Source of the DNA: Chthonobacter albigriseus
GTDB lineage: Bacteria > Pseudomonadota > Alphaproteobacteria > Rhizobiales > Pleomorphomonadaceae
NCBI RefSeq assembly: GCF_013839445.1
Contig: NZ_JACDIT010000010.1
Span: forward strand, 62,001-126,000
Length of the DNA stretch: 64,000 nucleotides
Direction: 5' to 3'
Shown: positions 36,589 to 44,964 of the stretch, piece after piece
Numbering within the stretch: the first letter of the stretch is position 1
Layout: every line of letters begins with the position of its first letter
Made by a program: the position numbers and the translations under genes
The notes under the pieces: model-generated
Seen by the model: only the letters and a program-made list of their open reading frames with translations
Databases searched by the model: none
What the model was told of the DNA's origin: nothing

Positions 36589-37167
36589 ATGGCGAAGGGT
36601 CACGTGGATGTTGAGCGGGGGCTGAGCGCCGAAGAGGACGGCGCCATCGATGTGATCGAGGTCGCCGGCACGATCAAATGGTTCGACGTTGCCAAGGGTT
36701 TCGGCTTCATTGTTCCTGACGAGCCTGGCATGTCGGACGTGCTCCTTCATGTCACCTGCCTGAGGCGGGACGGCTACCAGACCGCCTACGAAGGCGCCCG
36801 CGTGGTCTGCGAGGTTCTGAACCGGCAGAAGGGCCTGCAGGCGCTGCGCATCCTGTCCATGGACGAAAGCACGGCCGTGCATCCGTCCCAGCTGCCGCCC
36901 TCCCGTACGCACGTCCAGGTCGTGCCGAACAGCGGGCTGGAGCAGGCCGTGGTGAAGTGGTTCAACCGCATCCGTGGTTTCGGCTTCCTCACCCGCGGCG
37001 AGGGCACCGAGGACATTTTCGTCCACATGGAAACCCTGCGCCGCTACGGCATCGCCGAACTCCGCCCGGGACAGACCGTGCTCGTCCGATTCGGCGACGG
37101 ACCCAAGGGCCTCATGGCTGCCGAGATCCGGCCGCTCACGCCCGGCGGTATTCCCTCATCGCACTAA
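36589..37167 (+). CDS. Cold-shock protein with two cold-shock domains
   Basis: A 192-residue protein with two cold-shock domains joined by a 50-residue linker. Domain 1 (about 25-85) has RNP1 KGFGFIVP and RNP2 VLLHV in GTIKWFDVAKGFGFIV. Domain 2 (about 120-185) has RGFGFLTR and IFVHM. Binds single-stranded RNA or DNA as a chaperone or anti-terminator. Duplicate-domain CSPs of this size are typical of alphaproteobacteria. The start ATG 36589 (MAKGHVDVER) has GGGGG upstream. Confidence 0.92.
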   Translation: MAKGHVDVERGLSAEEDGAIDVIEVAGTIKWFDVAKGFGFIVPDEPGMSDVLLHVTCLRRDGYQTAYEGARVVCEVLNRQKGLQALRILSMDESTAVHPSQLPPSRTHVQVVPNSGLEQAVVKWFNRIRGFGFLTRGEGTEDIFVHMETLRRYGIAELRPGQTVLVRFGDGPKGLMAAEIRPLTPGGIPSSH

Positions 37168-37331
37168 GTCCCAGATCCCTGGAAGAAAGGTTGCTCCACG
37201 TCATCGACCGTGGGGCAATTCTGCTTGTGGGTACGGCCTCTTGCAGACGCGGAAGCGCACCTGCGGCGTCCAGCGCGCCTTGATCCGGACAAGAGGCGCT
37301 GCTCTCGTAGACGCCCGCTTTCACCGACGAG

Positions 37332-37829
37332 ATGCCGATGCGAACGCCCGTCCTCACCGCACTCCTTCTCGCCGCCGCACTTGCCGGCGCGGCCGCCACG
37401 TTCACCTGGACTGCACCGGGAACGGCGCAGGAAGCCGCCGTCCTTCGCACCGAGCTCGTCGTCGAGACGGCAGCCGGCCCTCACACCTTCTCCGTGGAAC
37501 TGGCCGCCACGCCGGCCGAGCGGGCCAAGGGTCTGATGGATCGTCATGAGATGGCGCCCGGCCACGGCATGCTCTTCGACATGGGCAGCAACGCGCCGGC
37601 CACCTTCTGGATGAAGAACACCTACCTGCCGCTCGACATCATCTTCATCCGCGAGGACGGCACGGTGGCCAACATCGCCCACCGCACCACCCCGTTGTCC
37701 GAGGCGCTGGTGCCGTCGGAGGGGAACGTCCGCTTCGTGCTGGAGCTCAACGGTGGAACGGCGGAGAGGATCGGCCTGAAGCCGGGCGATCGGGTCGTCC
37801 ATCCGCGCATCGCCGCCACCAGAGGCTGA
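37332..37829 (+). CDS. DUF192-family exported protein
   Basis: A 165-residue protein with a signal peptide (hydrophobic ALLLAAALAGAAATF) and a DUF192 domain: TPAERAKGLMDRHEM, MLFDMG, FWMKNTYLPLDIIFI and LELNGGTAERIGLKPGD are the hallmark segments. The fold is known but no activity has been firmly assigned. It lies 164 bp after the cold-shock gene, a pairing often seen in rhizobia. ATG 37338 is an alternative start. Confidence 0.87.
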   Translation: MPMRTPVLTALLLAAALAGAAATFTWTAPGTAQEAAVLRTELVVETAAGPHTFSVELAATPAERAKGLMDRHEMAPGHGMLFDMGSNAPATFWMKNTYLPLDIIFIREDGTVANIAHRTTPLSEALVPSEGNVRFVLELNGGTAERIGLKPGDRVVHPRIAATRG

Positions 37830-37904
37830 ACGGGAACCGGATCGCACCCGGCCGGCTTTGTCTTCCGATCACCGCGGCAGCCGCCGCCGAACCGGGAGAA
37901 GCCC

Positions 37905-38165
37905 ATGACCCCTCCGCTCGATCCGCACCGCCGCAGCCGCCAGAACCGCGGCCTCATCACCCTCGTCATCGGCGTGTTTGTCGTGGCGATCCTCGGCATC
38001 GCCCTCTGGGGCGGGGTCGAAACGTCCAGCATCGAGAGCGTGCCGGACGAGGCGAGCGCGCCCGCGCCGGGCGAAGGCTCGTCTGTCACCGGCGCCACCA
38101 CGCAGCCGCCGGCGCCTGTTACCGAGGATGTCGCGCCATCCAACAACCCGGTCGCGACCGAGTAG
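37905..38165 (+). CDS. Small single-span membrane protein, hypothetical
   Basis: An 86-residue protein: a basic N-terminus (PHRRSRQNRG), one membrane helix (LITLVIGVFVVAILGIALW) and an outward acidic, Pro/Ala/Thr-rich tail. GGGAGAAGCCC lies before the ATG. It follows the DUF192 gene by 75 bp and could be co-transcribed. No family recognised. Confidence 0.65.
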   Translation: MTPPLDPHRRSRQNRGLITLVIGVFVVAILGIALWGGVETSSIESVPDEASAPAPGEGSSVTGATTQPPAPVTEDVAPSNNPVATE

Positions 38166-38519
38166 CGCGTACGCCTCCGGAACGGCTGGTGCCGGCCTTC
38201 ACAGGCCGGCGCCATCCAGTCCTATCCACGGGATCCGGGGTCGGGAAATCGGAAGTCGGCCGGGATCACCGGCTGCGGGTCGAGCCGCTCGTCGTCAGTC
38301 TCAGGCGTACCGGCCGCAGCCTTCGGGATCGATCGCGGCTTCGTCTTCTCGTTCGCCTTCAGACCATGGGACCCGAGGGTCCCGCCCGTTCGCAAAGCCC
38401 AGCTCATTCAGCAGTCTCCGGCCTCGACTGTCGAAACCAAGACTACCACGTTTGTGCACTGCAACAAGATCTGATCGCACGGCACCACGAGTTCACCTGA
38501 GGCGGACGCGACCGGCCCG
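38166..38519. other. Intergenic region downstream of the fhc operon
   Basis: 354 bp between a rightward small membrane gene and the 3' end of fhcC. It has a strong hairpin GCCGGCCT-TCAC-AGGCCGGC at 38191-38210 (extended to 11 bp by flanking bases) without a T-tract, which may separate the convergent units. A doubtful small minus-strand ORF (38222-38407) lies within. Confidence 0.4.
38222..38407 (-). CDS. Doubtful 61-residue ORF
   Basis: ATG at 38407, stop at 38222. The product is hydrophilic and proline-rich (KTKPRSIPKAAAGTPETDDE, ending PADFRFPDPGSRG) with no family I recognise and no clear ribosome site. It lies downstream of fhcC in the same direction. Listed only because the region is otherwise empty and composition is protein-like. 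Confidence 0.25.
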   Translation of the reverse strand: MSWALRTGGTLGSHGLKANEKTKPRSIPKAAAGTPETDDERLDPQPVIPADFRFPDPGSRG

Positions 38520-39323
38520 TCACCCGCCGACCAGCACCTCGCCCTTGCCCAGCGCGGCCATGTCGCCACGGAAGCGGCGGGTCCGGGCCGGCACCAGGTC
38601 CTCGGCTTCTGGCGCCTCGGTAGCCAGGTGCTTGGCCAGAATGGCCAGGAACACGCCGTCGTAGGTGCCCGTCGGCACGAAGGTCGGCTCCAGGTCGTCC
38701 ACCGCCGTGGCGATCAGCGTGCCGCGCTTCATGCCCGCGCCGGCGCGGGTGCCCAGCCTGTCGGCGACGATGGTGCCGCCGACCATGCGCGCCCCAGCGG
38801 CGTCGCCCGTGCCGCCGAGCACGACGATCACGCCGCGGCGCATGCGGTCGCCGAGGTAGGCGCCGGCGGCCCCGGCGATCACCATGAGTCCGCCGGCCAT
38901 GCCGTGCATGGCGCCCGGCACCGACCCGGCCGTGCCGTCCGCGGCATCGCCGCCGATGCGGATCGCCCCGCCCGTCATCATTGTGCCGGCGTAGGGGCCA
39001 GTGGCCGACCCGGACACCTCGATCGCGCCCTTCTTCATGCCGCGTCCGAGGTAGGCGCCGACGTCGCCGTCGACGATGATCCGGCCGCCGTTCAACGAGC
39101 GCCCGATGTTGTCGAGCCGAGCGTGGCCCTCGAACCGGATTTCATCGCCCACCTCGCCGGAGACGGCGAAGACGTCGCCGACGCGGACACCGGCGCGGGA
39201 GGTGCCGACCGCGATCTTCTCGATCTCGGCCAGCGACTTGCCGGCCAGTTCGGCCGGGATCAGCGGGGAAAGGTCCAGCCGTTCCGGGGGAGCGTGCCTG
39301 AGGGTGAAGCCGAGCGCAGCCAT
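38520..39323 (-). CDS. fhcC: Formyltransferase/hydrolase complex subunit C
   Basis: A 267-residue subunit of the Fhc complex, which turns formyl-H4MPT into formate in the cytosol. It is homologous to the C subunit of archaeal formylmethanofuran dehydrogenase and to the C-terminal domain of glutamate synthase. Most of the protein is a right-handed beta-helix of glycine-rich repeats (for example GAYLGRGMKKGAIEVSG, GAYLGDRMRRGVIVVLGG). It is the last gene of the operon; its ATG overlaps the fhcD stop by one base (TGATG). Confidence 0.95.
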   Translation of the reverse strand: MAALGFTLRHAPPERLDLSPLIPAELAGKSLAEIEKIAVGTSRAGVRVGDVFAVSGEVGDEIRFEGHARLDNIGRSLNGGRIIVDGDVGAYLGRGMKKGAIEVSGSATGPYAGTMMTGGAIRIGGDAADGTAGSVPGAMHGMAGGLMVIAGAAGAYLGDRMRRGVIVVLGGTGDAAGARMVGGTIVADRLGTRAGAGMKRGTLIATAVDDLEPTFVPTGTYDGVFLAILAKHLATEAPEAEDLVPARTRRFRGDMAALGKGEVLVGG

Positions 39324-40228
39324 CAGAGAAGATCCCTCAGGTGGAAGTGGTGCCGGCCGAGATTGCCGCCGTAGTTGCCGGCGGCGATGCGCTGGATGCC
39401 CTTCTCCGGACCGAAGGCGCAGGCGGCATGCAGGCCCCTCCGCATCGATTCCTTGATGGCATCGAAGGAAAGGCCGTCCATCACGAGTTCCAGCACGGCG
39501 CCGGTGTCCGCCTCCAGCTGGGAGTTCGGATTGCCGCGCAGCACCGGCGAAAAGGCGTCGTTGGTGGAGGCGACGAGACCCTTGTACTTGGACCCGACCT
39601 TCGAGCCGGAACGGACGATGCCGCCGGGGAAGGGGAGGATCACATCTTTCACCGTGGAGGCCGCTTCCACCGCCGCTTCCGCCGCCGCGAGCACTTCCGC
39701 GTGGCTGCGGCCGAGGATGAGGAGATTGCCGCCGCCGATCGCCGCCTCGTGCAGGCCGGTGTCGTGCTCCACGGTGAACTCGCCGTCCATGACGGGCACG
39801 CGCCAGTATCGCGTCCTGCCGAGCTTCTTGGCGATCTGATGCCCGTCGCCGAAGAAGCGCAGCGTGGCGCCGAGCTTCAGGCGCTTCCCGCCGTCGATGC
39901 CGGAGAAACAGGCCGACCCCGGCGAGGTCAGCACGCATTGGCCGACGCGGTTCCTGAGCTGCGTCTCCAGCCCGGGACCGTCGAAACCGAAGATCAGGCA
40001 GCGGAAGCCCGGCCGTCCGTCCGGCGTCTCCTCCGGCGACAGCTCCACGTCGATGCCTGCCTCGCAACCGCAGGCGATGACGGAAGTGGCGAAGCCCGTC
40101 ATGGTGCGCGCGGCGATCTCGGCCCACTTGCGCGTCGGCGCGGTGATGATCACGCCGGTCGCGGCCATGTCGAAGGCTTCCGCGAAGCCGTCGTCGATGC
40201 GGACGCCGTTGACGATCATTTCAGGCAT
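39323..40228 (-). CDS. fhcD: Formylmethanofuran:H4MPT formyltransferase subunit of Fhc
   Basis: Moves the formyl group from formyl-H4MPT to the (methylo)furan cofactor. The 301-residue length is that of archaeal Ftr. Conserved blocks are MIVNGVRIDDGFAEAFDM, ITAPTRKWAEIAARTMTGFA, and AGNYGGNLGRHHFHLRDLL at the C-terminus. Start ATG 40228 lies 13 bp inside the end of fhcA, so translation is coupled. The frame is open far upstream as an out-of-frame reading of fhcA; that extension is spurious. Confidence 0.96.
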   Translation of the reverse strand: MPEMIVNGVRIDDGFAEAFDMAATGVIITAPTRKWAEIAARTMTGFATSVIACGCEAGIDVELSPEETPDGRPGFRCLIFGFDGPGLETQLRNRVGQCVLTSPGSACFSGIDGGKRLKLGATLRFFGDGHQIAKKLGRTRYWRVPVMDGEFTVEHDTGLHEAAIGGGNLLILGRSHAEVLAAAEAAVEAASTVKDVILPFPGGIVRSGSKVGSKYKGLVASTNDAFSPVLRGNPNSQLEADTGAVLELVMDGLSFDAIKESMRRGLHAACAFGPEKGIQRIAAGNYGGNLGRHHFHLRDLL

Positions 40229-41850
40229 GGCACCGCCTCGAAGACGTCGCGGTCGCCGAAGGCGGCCTGGGGAACGGAGAACGCGCTCGGGCCCACGCCG
40301 TAGCGGTCGGTGATGTAGTCGCCCATGCGCCGGTCCATCTGGCTGTCGTAGTCGGCGGAAAGGATGCTGGTCTTGCTGTGCACCCAGCCGAGCGCACGGC
40401 CGTCGCGCACCACGAGCCGGCCGTCCTTGAAGACCAGGGCGGCGCTGCCGAACATGGCGGACTTGTCGGCGAGGTCGTCGTAGACCGCGACGTCGGCGAC
40501 GGCGCCCTCCTTCAGGTGCCCGCGGTCGAACAGGCCGAGCAGCTTTGCCGGCGCGGCGCGGGTCATGATGGCGATCTCCTCCAGCGTATATTCGCGGGTG
40601 AGATCGGCAAGGCCGGTCCGCTCCTTTGCCTTTTCCGGCATCTTTTCCATCCAGCGCTCGCGCTCGCCGCGGTCCATCAGCAGGTGGATGATCTGTGGAT
40701 AGGTTGTGAACGAACCGCCGTTCGGGTGGTCGGTCGTCATCAGCACGCGCCAGGGATCCGGCGACAGCAGGAACAGCTCCAGGCCGATCGCCCACTGCAG
40801 CTGGTTCACCCAGTTGGTCTTCTTGTAGACCAGCGGCACCACGCCGCCGCCTTCAGCATCGCCGTCGGTCAGCGAGAACTTCTTCGGGCTGGCGTAGGCG
40901 GCGCCCTGCCACTGCTTCATCAGGTCGAGCGAGATGGTCACCGTCGGCCCGAACATCACCTGTCCGACGTCGCAGGTGATGTTGGGCGCGTCGGCGAGCG
41001 ACCGGGCGATCGCCTCCGCGCCGGAGGTCATGCCGCCCTCCGCGTCCTTGCCGTAGGAGTAGAACTGGATGTGCGCGAAGTGCAGCGGCCGGCCCTCGGC
41101 GGCCGCGATCGTGTCGGCGATCGTCTTCGGCGCGCCCGGGACGCCGAGGTTGTTGGCGTGCACGTGCAGCGGATGCGGGATCCCGATGTCCGCGGCGGCG
41201 GTCAGCAGGGTCTGCACGATCTGGCGCGAGCTGACGCCGTAGTGCGGAACCACGTCGTCCAGGTCGAAGGTGCGCAGGCCGGAGTGGAAGGCCGCCGGGC
41301 CGCCGGCGTTGATCACCTTGATGCCGAGCCCGCGGGACTGGGTGACCAGCCAGGCGATCGAGTCGCGCAGCGCGGCGGCACCCTCCCGGTCGCGGAGCAG
41401 CGACAGGAAATGGTCGTCATTGCCGACCACCGTCAGCGCGCCGCGATCGATGATCGGGATGTCGGCGAGTTCCAGATGCGTCTGCATCGCCTGGCTCGGC
41501 GCCAGCGCCGGCTCGACCACGGTGGTGAAGCCCATCTCGGCGTAGAGCCGGCCGATCTCCCAGCCGGACCACTTGGCCGTGGAGAAAGGCATGCCCTCCG
41601 CGCCGGGCGCCTCGCTGACATGCAGCTCCGGCAGGAGCAGCCGCGACATGGTCACGTTGCCGCCGGCGATGTGGCTGTGCACGTCGACGCCGCCGGCCAT
41701 CACGATCTTGCCGGTGCAGTCGTAGGTCTCGTCGATCGTCTCGCCGGTCGGCGCGGCGACGATCCGCCCGTCCTTCAGGTAGACGTCGCGGACAGTGGTC
41801 GCCCCCGAAACCGGGTCGACCACGCGTCCGCCCTTGAGCCTGATCATCAT
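40216..41850 (-). CDS. fhcA: Formyltransferase/hydrolase complex subunit A (amidohydrolase)
   Basis: The hydrolytic subunit that releases formate from the formylated furan cofactor. A 544-residue amidohydrolase-fold protein like FwdA/FmdA. Metal ligands His58 and His60 lie in VDVHSHIAGGN, with further histidines in HPLHVHANNLG, LHFAHIQFYS and MTTDHPNGGSF. The two start methionines (41850 and 41847) follow directly on fhcB, which overlaps by four bases. Length and motifs are typical of methylotroph FhcA. Confidence 0.96.
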   Translation of the reverse strand: MMIRLKGGRVVDPVSGATTVRDVYLKDGRIVAAPTGETIDETYDCTGKIVMAGGVDVHSHIAGGNVTMSRLLLPELHVSEAPGAEGMPFSTAKWSGWEIGRLYAEMGFTTVVEPALAPSQAMQTHLELADIPIIDRGALTVVGNDDHFLSLLRDREGAAALRDSIAWLVTQSRGLGIKVINAGGPAAFHSGLRTFDLDDVVPHYGVSSRQIVQTLLTAAADIGIPHPLHVHANNLGVPGAPKTIADTIAAAEGRPLHFAHIQFYSYGKDAEGGMTSGAEAIARSLADAPNITCDVGQVMFGPTVTISLDLMKQWQGAAYASPKKFSLTDGDAEGGGVVPLVYKKTNWVNQLQWAIGLELFLLSPDPWRVLMTTDHPNGGSFTTYPQIIHLLMDRGERERWMEKMPEKAKERTGLADLTREYTLEEIAIMTRAAPAKLLGLFDRGHLKEGAVADVAVYDDLADKSAMFGSAALVFKDGRLVVRDGRALGWVHSKTSILSADYDSQMDRRMGDYITDRYGVGPSAFSVPQAAFGDRDVFEAVPCLK

Positions 41851-42941
41851 GGCGCTGCTCCCGCGATGGCGGCCTCGATCGCGGCGACGACGGACGCCAC
41901 CGTGGGAAGGGGTTGCGGCGACTTAGCTTCCAGGTAGGTGAAGCCGTCGCGGATGCTGTCGGTCAGCACGCCGCCGTGCGTCACGCCCGGCACGCCGACC
42001 TCCACGCTCACGTCGGCCGTGTTCGCCTTGGCGCCGTGGTGGATCAGCGCCACCGTCGGCACTCGGCCCGACCACGCGGGCAGGTCGCCGCCGAGCACGC
42101 CGATCCAGAGCAGCGCGTCCGCCTCGCCGGACGTGACCAGCCGCTCCGCGTCGAAGCGCCAGTCGTCCTGCTCGGGATAGCCTCGGCCCATGCCGACGGG
42201 CAGGCGGTCGCCTGTCGTCCAGGCGGACACCAGGTTCGCGCCGCGGCCGTGATGCTTGGCCGGAACGGAGAGCGAGGTGAAGCGCGTCTCGGCGTTCAGG
42301 TCCTTGATCAGCCCCTGGATCGCGTCGAACGTCACGTGGTCGACCTCCTCGGGGTCGACGACGATCACGCCGAAGCTCGCCGATTTCATCTGCAGCGCGA
42401 CCGCGTCGATCGCCTCCGCGCTCGGGCCGTTGGACGGCAGCGGTCCGATCGGGCGGCCACCCAGACGCGCCCGGATCAGGCTGACGATCCGGTGCAGCGG
42501 CAGCCCGTCGCCGAGGGTGGCAACGTCGCCGTTGACGGCAACATGGGCGGGTCGTGCCTCGCCGGTGGCCAGACACAGCACGCCGCGGTCGCCGCGCCAG
42601 GAATAGAGCCCGCCGCCATCGGCGAGCGCCTTGCCGTGGTCGGCCCAGGCGACGGCTCCGGCACCGGCCAGCACGATCAGGTCGGCCCGGTGCCGCGCCT
42701 CCGAGACGGTGGTGTTCATCACGCCGCTGTCGGCCAGCGTGCGCAGCTCCACCCGCTCATGGGCAATGGAGCAATGGTCGATCGCAGCCCCGATTCGGGC
42801 GGCGAGTTGAAGGGCGGCGCGAACCCCGTCCACGTCGCAGCCGAGACCCGCGATGACCGGGTTCCTGGCCTTTCCCAGAATGTCCGCCGCTCGGGCGATC
42901 GCTTGCGGATCGGCCGGCCGTGCTGGTGTGTCGTGCGACAC
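41847..42941 (-). CDS. fhcB: Formyltransferase/hydrolase complex subunit B
   Basis: A 364-residue homologue of the B subunit of archaeal formylmethanofuran dehydrogenase. The archaeal protein binds a molybdo- or tungstopterin and an iron-sulfur cluster. Here the N-terminus (ARPADPQAIARAADILGKAR) lacks the cysteine/selenocysteine motif, as in other bacterial FhcB, so it is expected to be a cofactor-free structural subunit. GTG 42941 is the start, with GGGGGAGAC just before it. It is the first fhc gene, 94 bp after the MoeA-fusion gene. Confidence 0.94.
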   Translation of the reverse strand: MSHDTPARPADPQAIARAADILGKARNPVIAGLGCDVDGVRAALQLAARIGAAIDHCSIAHERVELRTLADSGVMNTTVSEARHRADLIVLAGAGAVAWADHGKALADGGGLYSWRGDRGVLCLATGEARPAHVAVNGDVATLGDGLPLHRIVSLIRARLGGRPIGPLPSNGPSAEAIDAVALQMKSASFGVIVVDPEEVDHVTFDAIQGLIKDLNAETRFTSLSVPAKHHGRGANLVSAWTTGDRLPVGMGRGYPEQDDWRFDAERLVTSGEADALLWIGVLGGDLPAWSGRVPTVALIHHGAKANTADVSVEVGVPGVTHGGVLTDSIRDGFTYLEAKSPQPLPTVASVVAAIEAAIAGAAP

Positions 42942-43035
42942 GTCTCCCCCCGATCATGAGATTCTTGTTGAACGCATTATGGGCCGTCAGTTCCGACAGT
43001 CGCAAGCGACGGCGTTGGCGTGGTTTGTCGCGGCC

Positions 43036-44964
43036 TCAGCCCCGCTCGAACCCCAGCTCCGAGAGCACGGCGGCAACGGCGGGCGCATCCAGCGCCTCGA
43101 CGAAGGCGCGCATGGCCAGTTTTTCCAGATCGGCGGTGCGGACCGCGAAGTCGTAGTGCTCCGGCCCGATCGGAATGAACCGCAATCCCGACCGGCGGGC
43201 GACCGGTTCGATCGCAAGGCCCCAGTCGGCGCGTCCCTGGGCGATCGCGGCTGCCACCGCATCGTGCGAGCGCGGCTGGTTGGAGGAACCGGGCGGCTTG
43301 CGCCCGCCGAGCAGCCGGTCCGCCAGGATGCGCGTGCCGGATCCGGCGTTGCGGTTGACCATCAGGCAGTCCGGATCCGCCAGGGCCGCCTCGACCGCCG
43401 CCTCCACCGAACGTCCTTCGAAGCGGGCATCGCCCGGCCTGTGAACGATGCCCTGCATGCGCCGCCAGCCCGGCACCAGCGTCATCTCCGGCGTCAGCCA
43501 GTCCACATTGTAGCGGCCGGTCTCCGGGTGCAGCAGGTGGATCGGAGCGATGTCGCACTCGCCGCGGCCGAGCGCCGTCAGCCCCCCGAGGCTGCCGACC
43601 GCGACGGTGCGAACGGTCAGCCGTCGATCGCCGAGAGCGCCGACGACCGCGTCCAGGCCGACGCAATGGCTGCCGACGACGGAAAGGTCCGGTGGCCCCG
43701 CGCCCTCCGACAAAAGCGTGACGGTAACCTTCGATCCGGCCGGCATCGCATCGGCCAGCGCGTCGACCGCGAAGAACCCATCGGCCCGGGCGAAGGCGGT
43801 GACCGCGCCGGAGCCCTTGCCCAGTGGGTAGGCGAGCGGCCCGTCGGGCCCGTTCAGCAGCGACACCATCACGAACTCCGCACGGCCGAGTTCGGACGCG
43901 ACGCGCACCGGCACGGTCGCCTGCACGGACGCGGCGCCGCGCGGCGGCAGTCCGGCCATTTCGCGCAGCACCGGCAGCACGATGTCGTGGAAGGTGAACA
44001 TGGCCGACGTCGGGAAGCCCGGCAGCACGACCACGGGCTTGCCGTCCGCGACCGCCAGCAGCAGCGGCTTGCCCGGCTTCAGCGCCACGCCATGCACCAC
44101 GATGCCCGGCGCCCCCAGGTCGGCGACGATGCGGTACGTCAGGTCGCCCGCGCCCTTGGAGGTGCCGCCGGAAAGGATCACCGCGTCGTGCTCGGTGTGC
44201 GCGCGGCGGATCTCCCGCGCCAGGATTTCCGGATCGTCCGGCAACGCGCCGAGCCGCACCGCCGAGCATCCGTTCTCGCGGAGCGCCGCCGCCACGATCG
44301 GCCCGTTTGCATCGAACACCGCGGCAGGGCGGAGCGGCCGGCCGGGCTCGACCAGTTCGTCCCCCGTGGAGATCACCGCGACACGCGGCTTCACGAACAC
44401 CGGCACGTCGCCGAGGCCGCAGGTGGCGAGCATGCCGATCTCGCGCGCGCCGATCACCGCACCCCGCCGCAGCAGCGTCTCGCCACGGGCGATGTCGCTG
44501 CCCGCGTAGCCGACGAACTGTCCCGGGTTCGCGGCCTTGGCGACTGCGACCGCGTCCGGACCGGCCGGTTCGGTGTGCTCGACCATGACGACAGCGTCGG
44601 CGCCGCGGGGCAGGGGGCCGCCGGTCGCGATCGCTGTGGCCGTTCCCGCTTCGACGGTGAGGGTGGGCTGGACGCCACAGGCGATCACCTCCGGCAGCAG
44701 GCGGAGCACGGCGGGCGCCGCTTCCGAAGCGCCCGCCAGGTCTGCCGCGCGCACCGCGAAACCGTCGACGAGCGCACGGTCGAACGGCGGCGCGTCCACC
44801 GGCGCGGCGATGTCGGCGGCGAGCACCCGGCCGACGGCCTCGTCCAGCGGCACCCTCTCGCTGCCGAGCGGGCGCGGGTCGAGAGCCGCGCGGAACCGCG
44901 CGATTGCCTCGTCGCGCGAGACGACGGTGAGGAACTGCTCCTGGTCGGAAGACCTGTCAGCCAC
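43036..44964 (-). CDS. MoeA fused to a periplasmic-binding-protein-like domain
   Basis: A 642-residue fusion. Residues 1 to about 410 are a complete MoeA (molybdenum insertion into molybdopterin): VDGFAV (66-71), GGPLPRGAD (115-123), STGDEL (199-204), SGGTSKGAGD (265-274) and LPGFPTS (314-320). From about 428 (VVGSHCVGLDAVV) the rest is a PBP-like/LysR-effector-type domain (family PF12727) that in relatives binds a small ligand. The start is taken at GTG 44964, overlapping the preceding MoeA-like gene by eight bases. It lies in the fhc operon but no molybdoenzyme gene is visible. Its job is probably handling of Mo/W-pterin cofactor, perhaps for a formate dehydrogenase encoded elsewhere; this is inference. 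Confidence 0.88.
   Translation of the reverse strand: MADRSSDQEQFLTVVSRDEAIARFRAALDPRPLGSERVPLDEAVGRVLAADIAAPVDAPPFDRALVDGFAVRAADLAGASEAAPAVLRLLPEVIACGVQPTLTVEAGTATAIATGGPLPRGADAVVMVEHTEPAGPDAVAVAKAANPGQFVGYAGSDIARGETLLRRGAVIGAREIGMLATCGLGDVPVFVKPRVAVISTGDELVEPGRPLRPAAVFDANGPIVAAALRENGCSAVRLGALPDDPEILAREIRRAHTEHDAVILSGGTSKGAGDLTYRIVADLGAPGIVVHGVALKPGKPLLLAVADGKPVVVLPGFPTSAMFTFHDIVLPVLREMAGLPPRGAASVQATVPVRVASELGRAEFVMVSLLNGPDGPLAYPLGKGSGAVTAFARADGFFAVDALADAMPAGSKVTVTLLSEGAGPPDLSVVGSHCVGLDAVVGALGDRRLTVRTVAVGSLGGLTALGRGECDIAPIHLLHPETGRYNVDWLTPEMTLVPGWRRMQGIVHRPGDARFEGRSVEAAVEAALADPDCLMVNRNAGSGTRILADRLLGGRKPPGSSNQPRSHDAVAAAIAQGRADWGLAIEPVARRSGLRFIPIGPEHYDFAVRTADLEKLAMRAFVEALDAPAVAAVLSELGFERG

Noticed and set aside
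38191-38210. Strong hairpin as a rho-independent terminator
   Set aside because: The stem is strong, but neither strand has a T-tract after it, so it is noted only as a structural element.
38520-40127. Apparent 535-residue fusion of a frame upstream of fhcC
   Set aside because: The N-terminal part is an out-of-frame reading of fhcD; fhcC starts at 39323 and fhcD is intact in its own frame.
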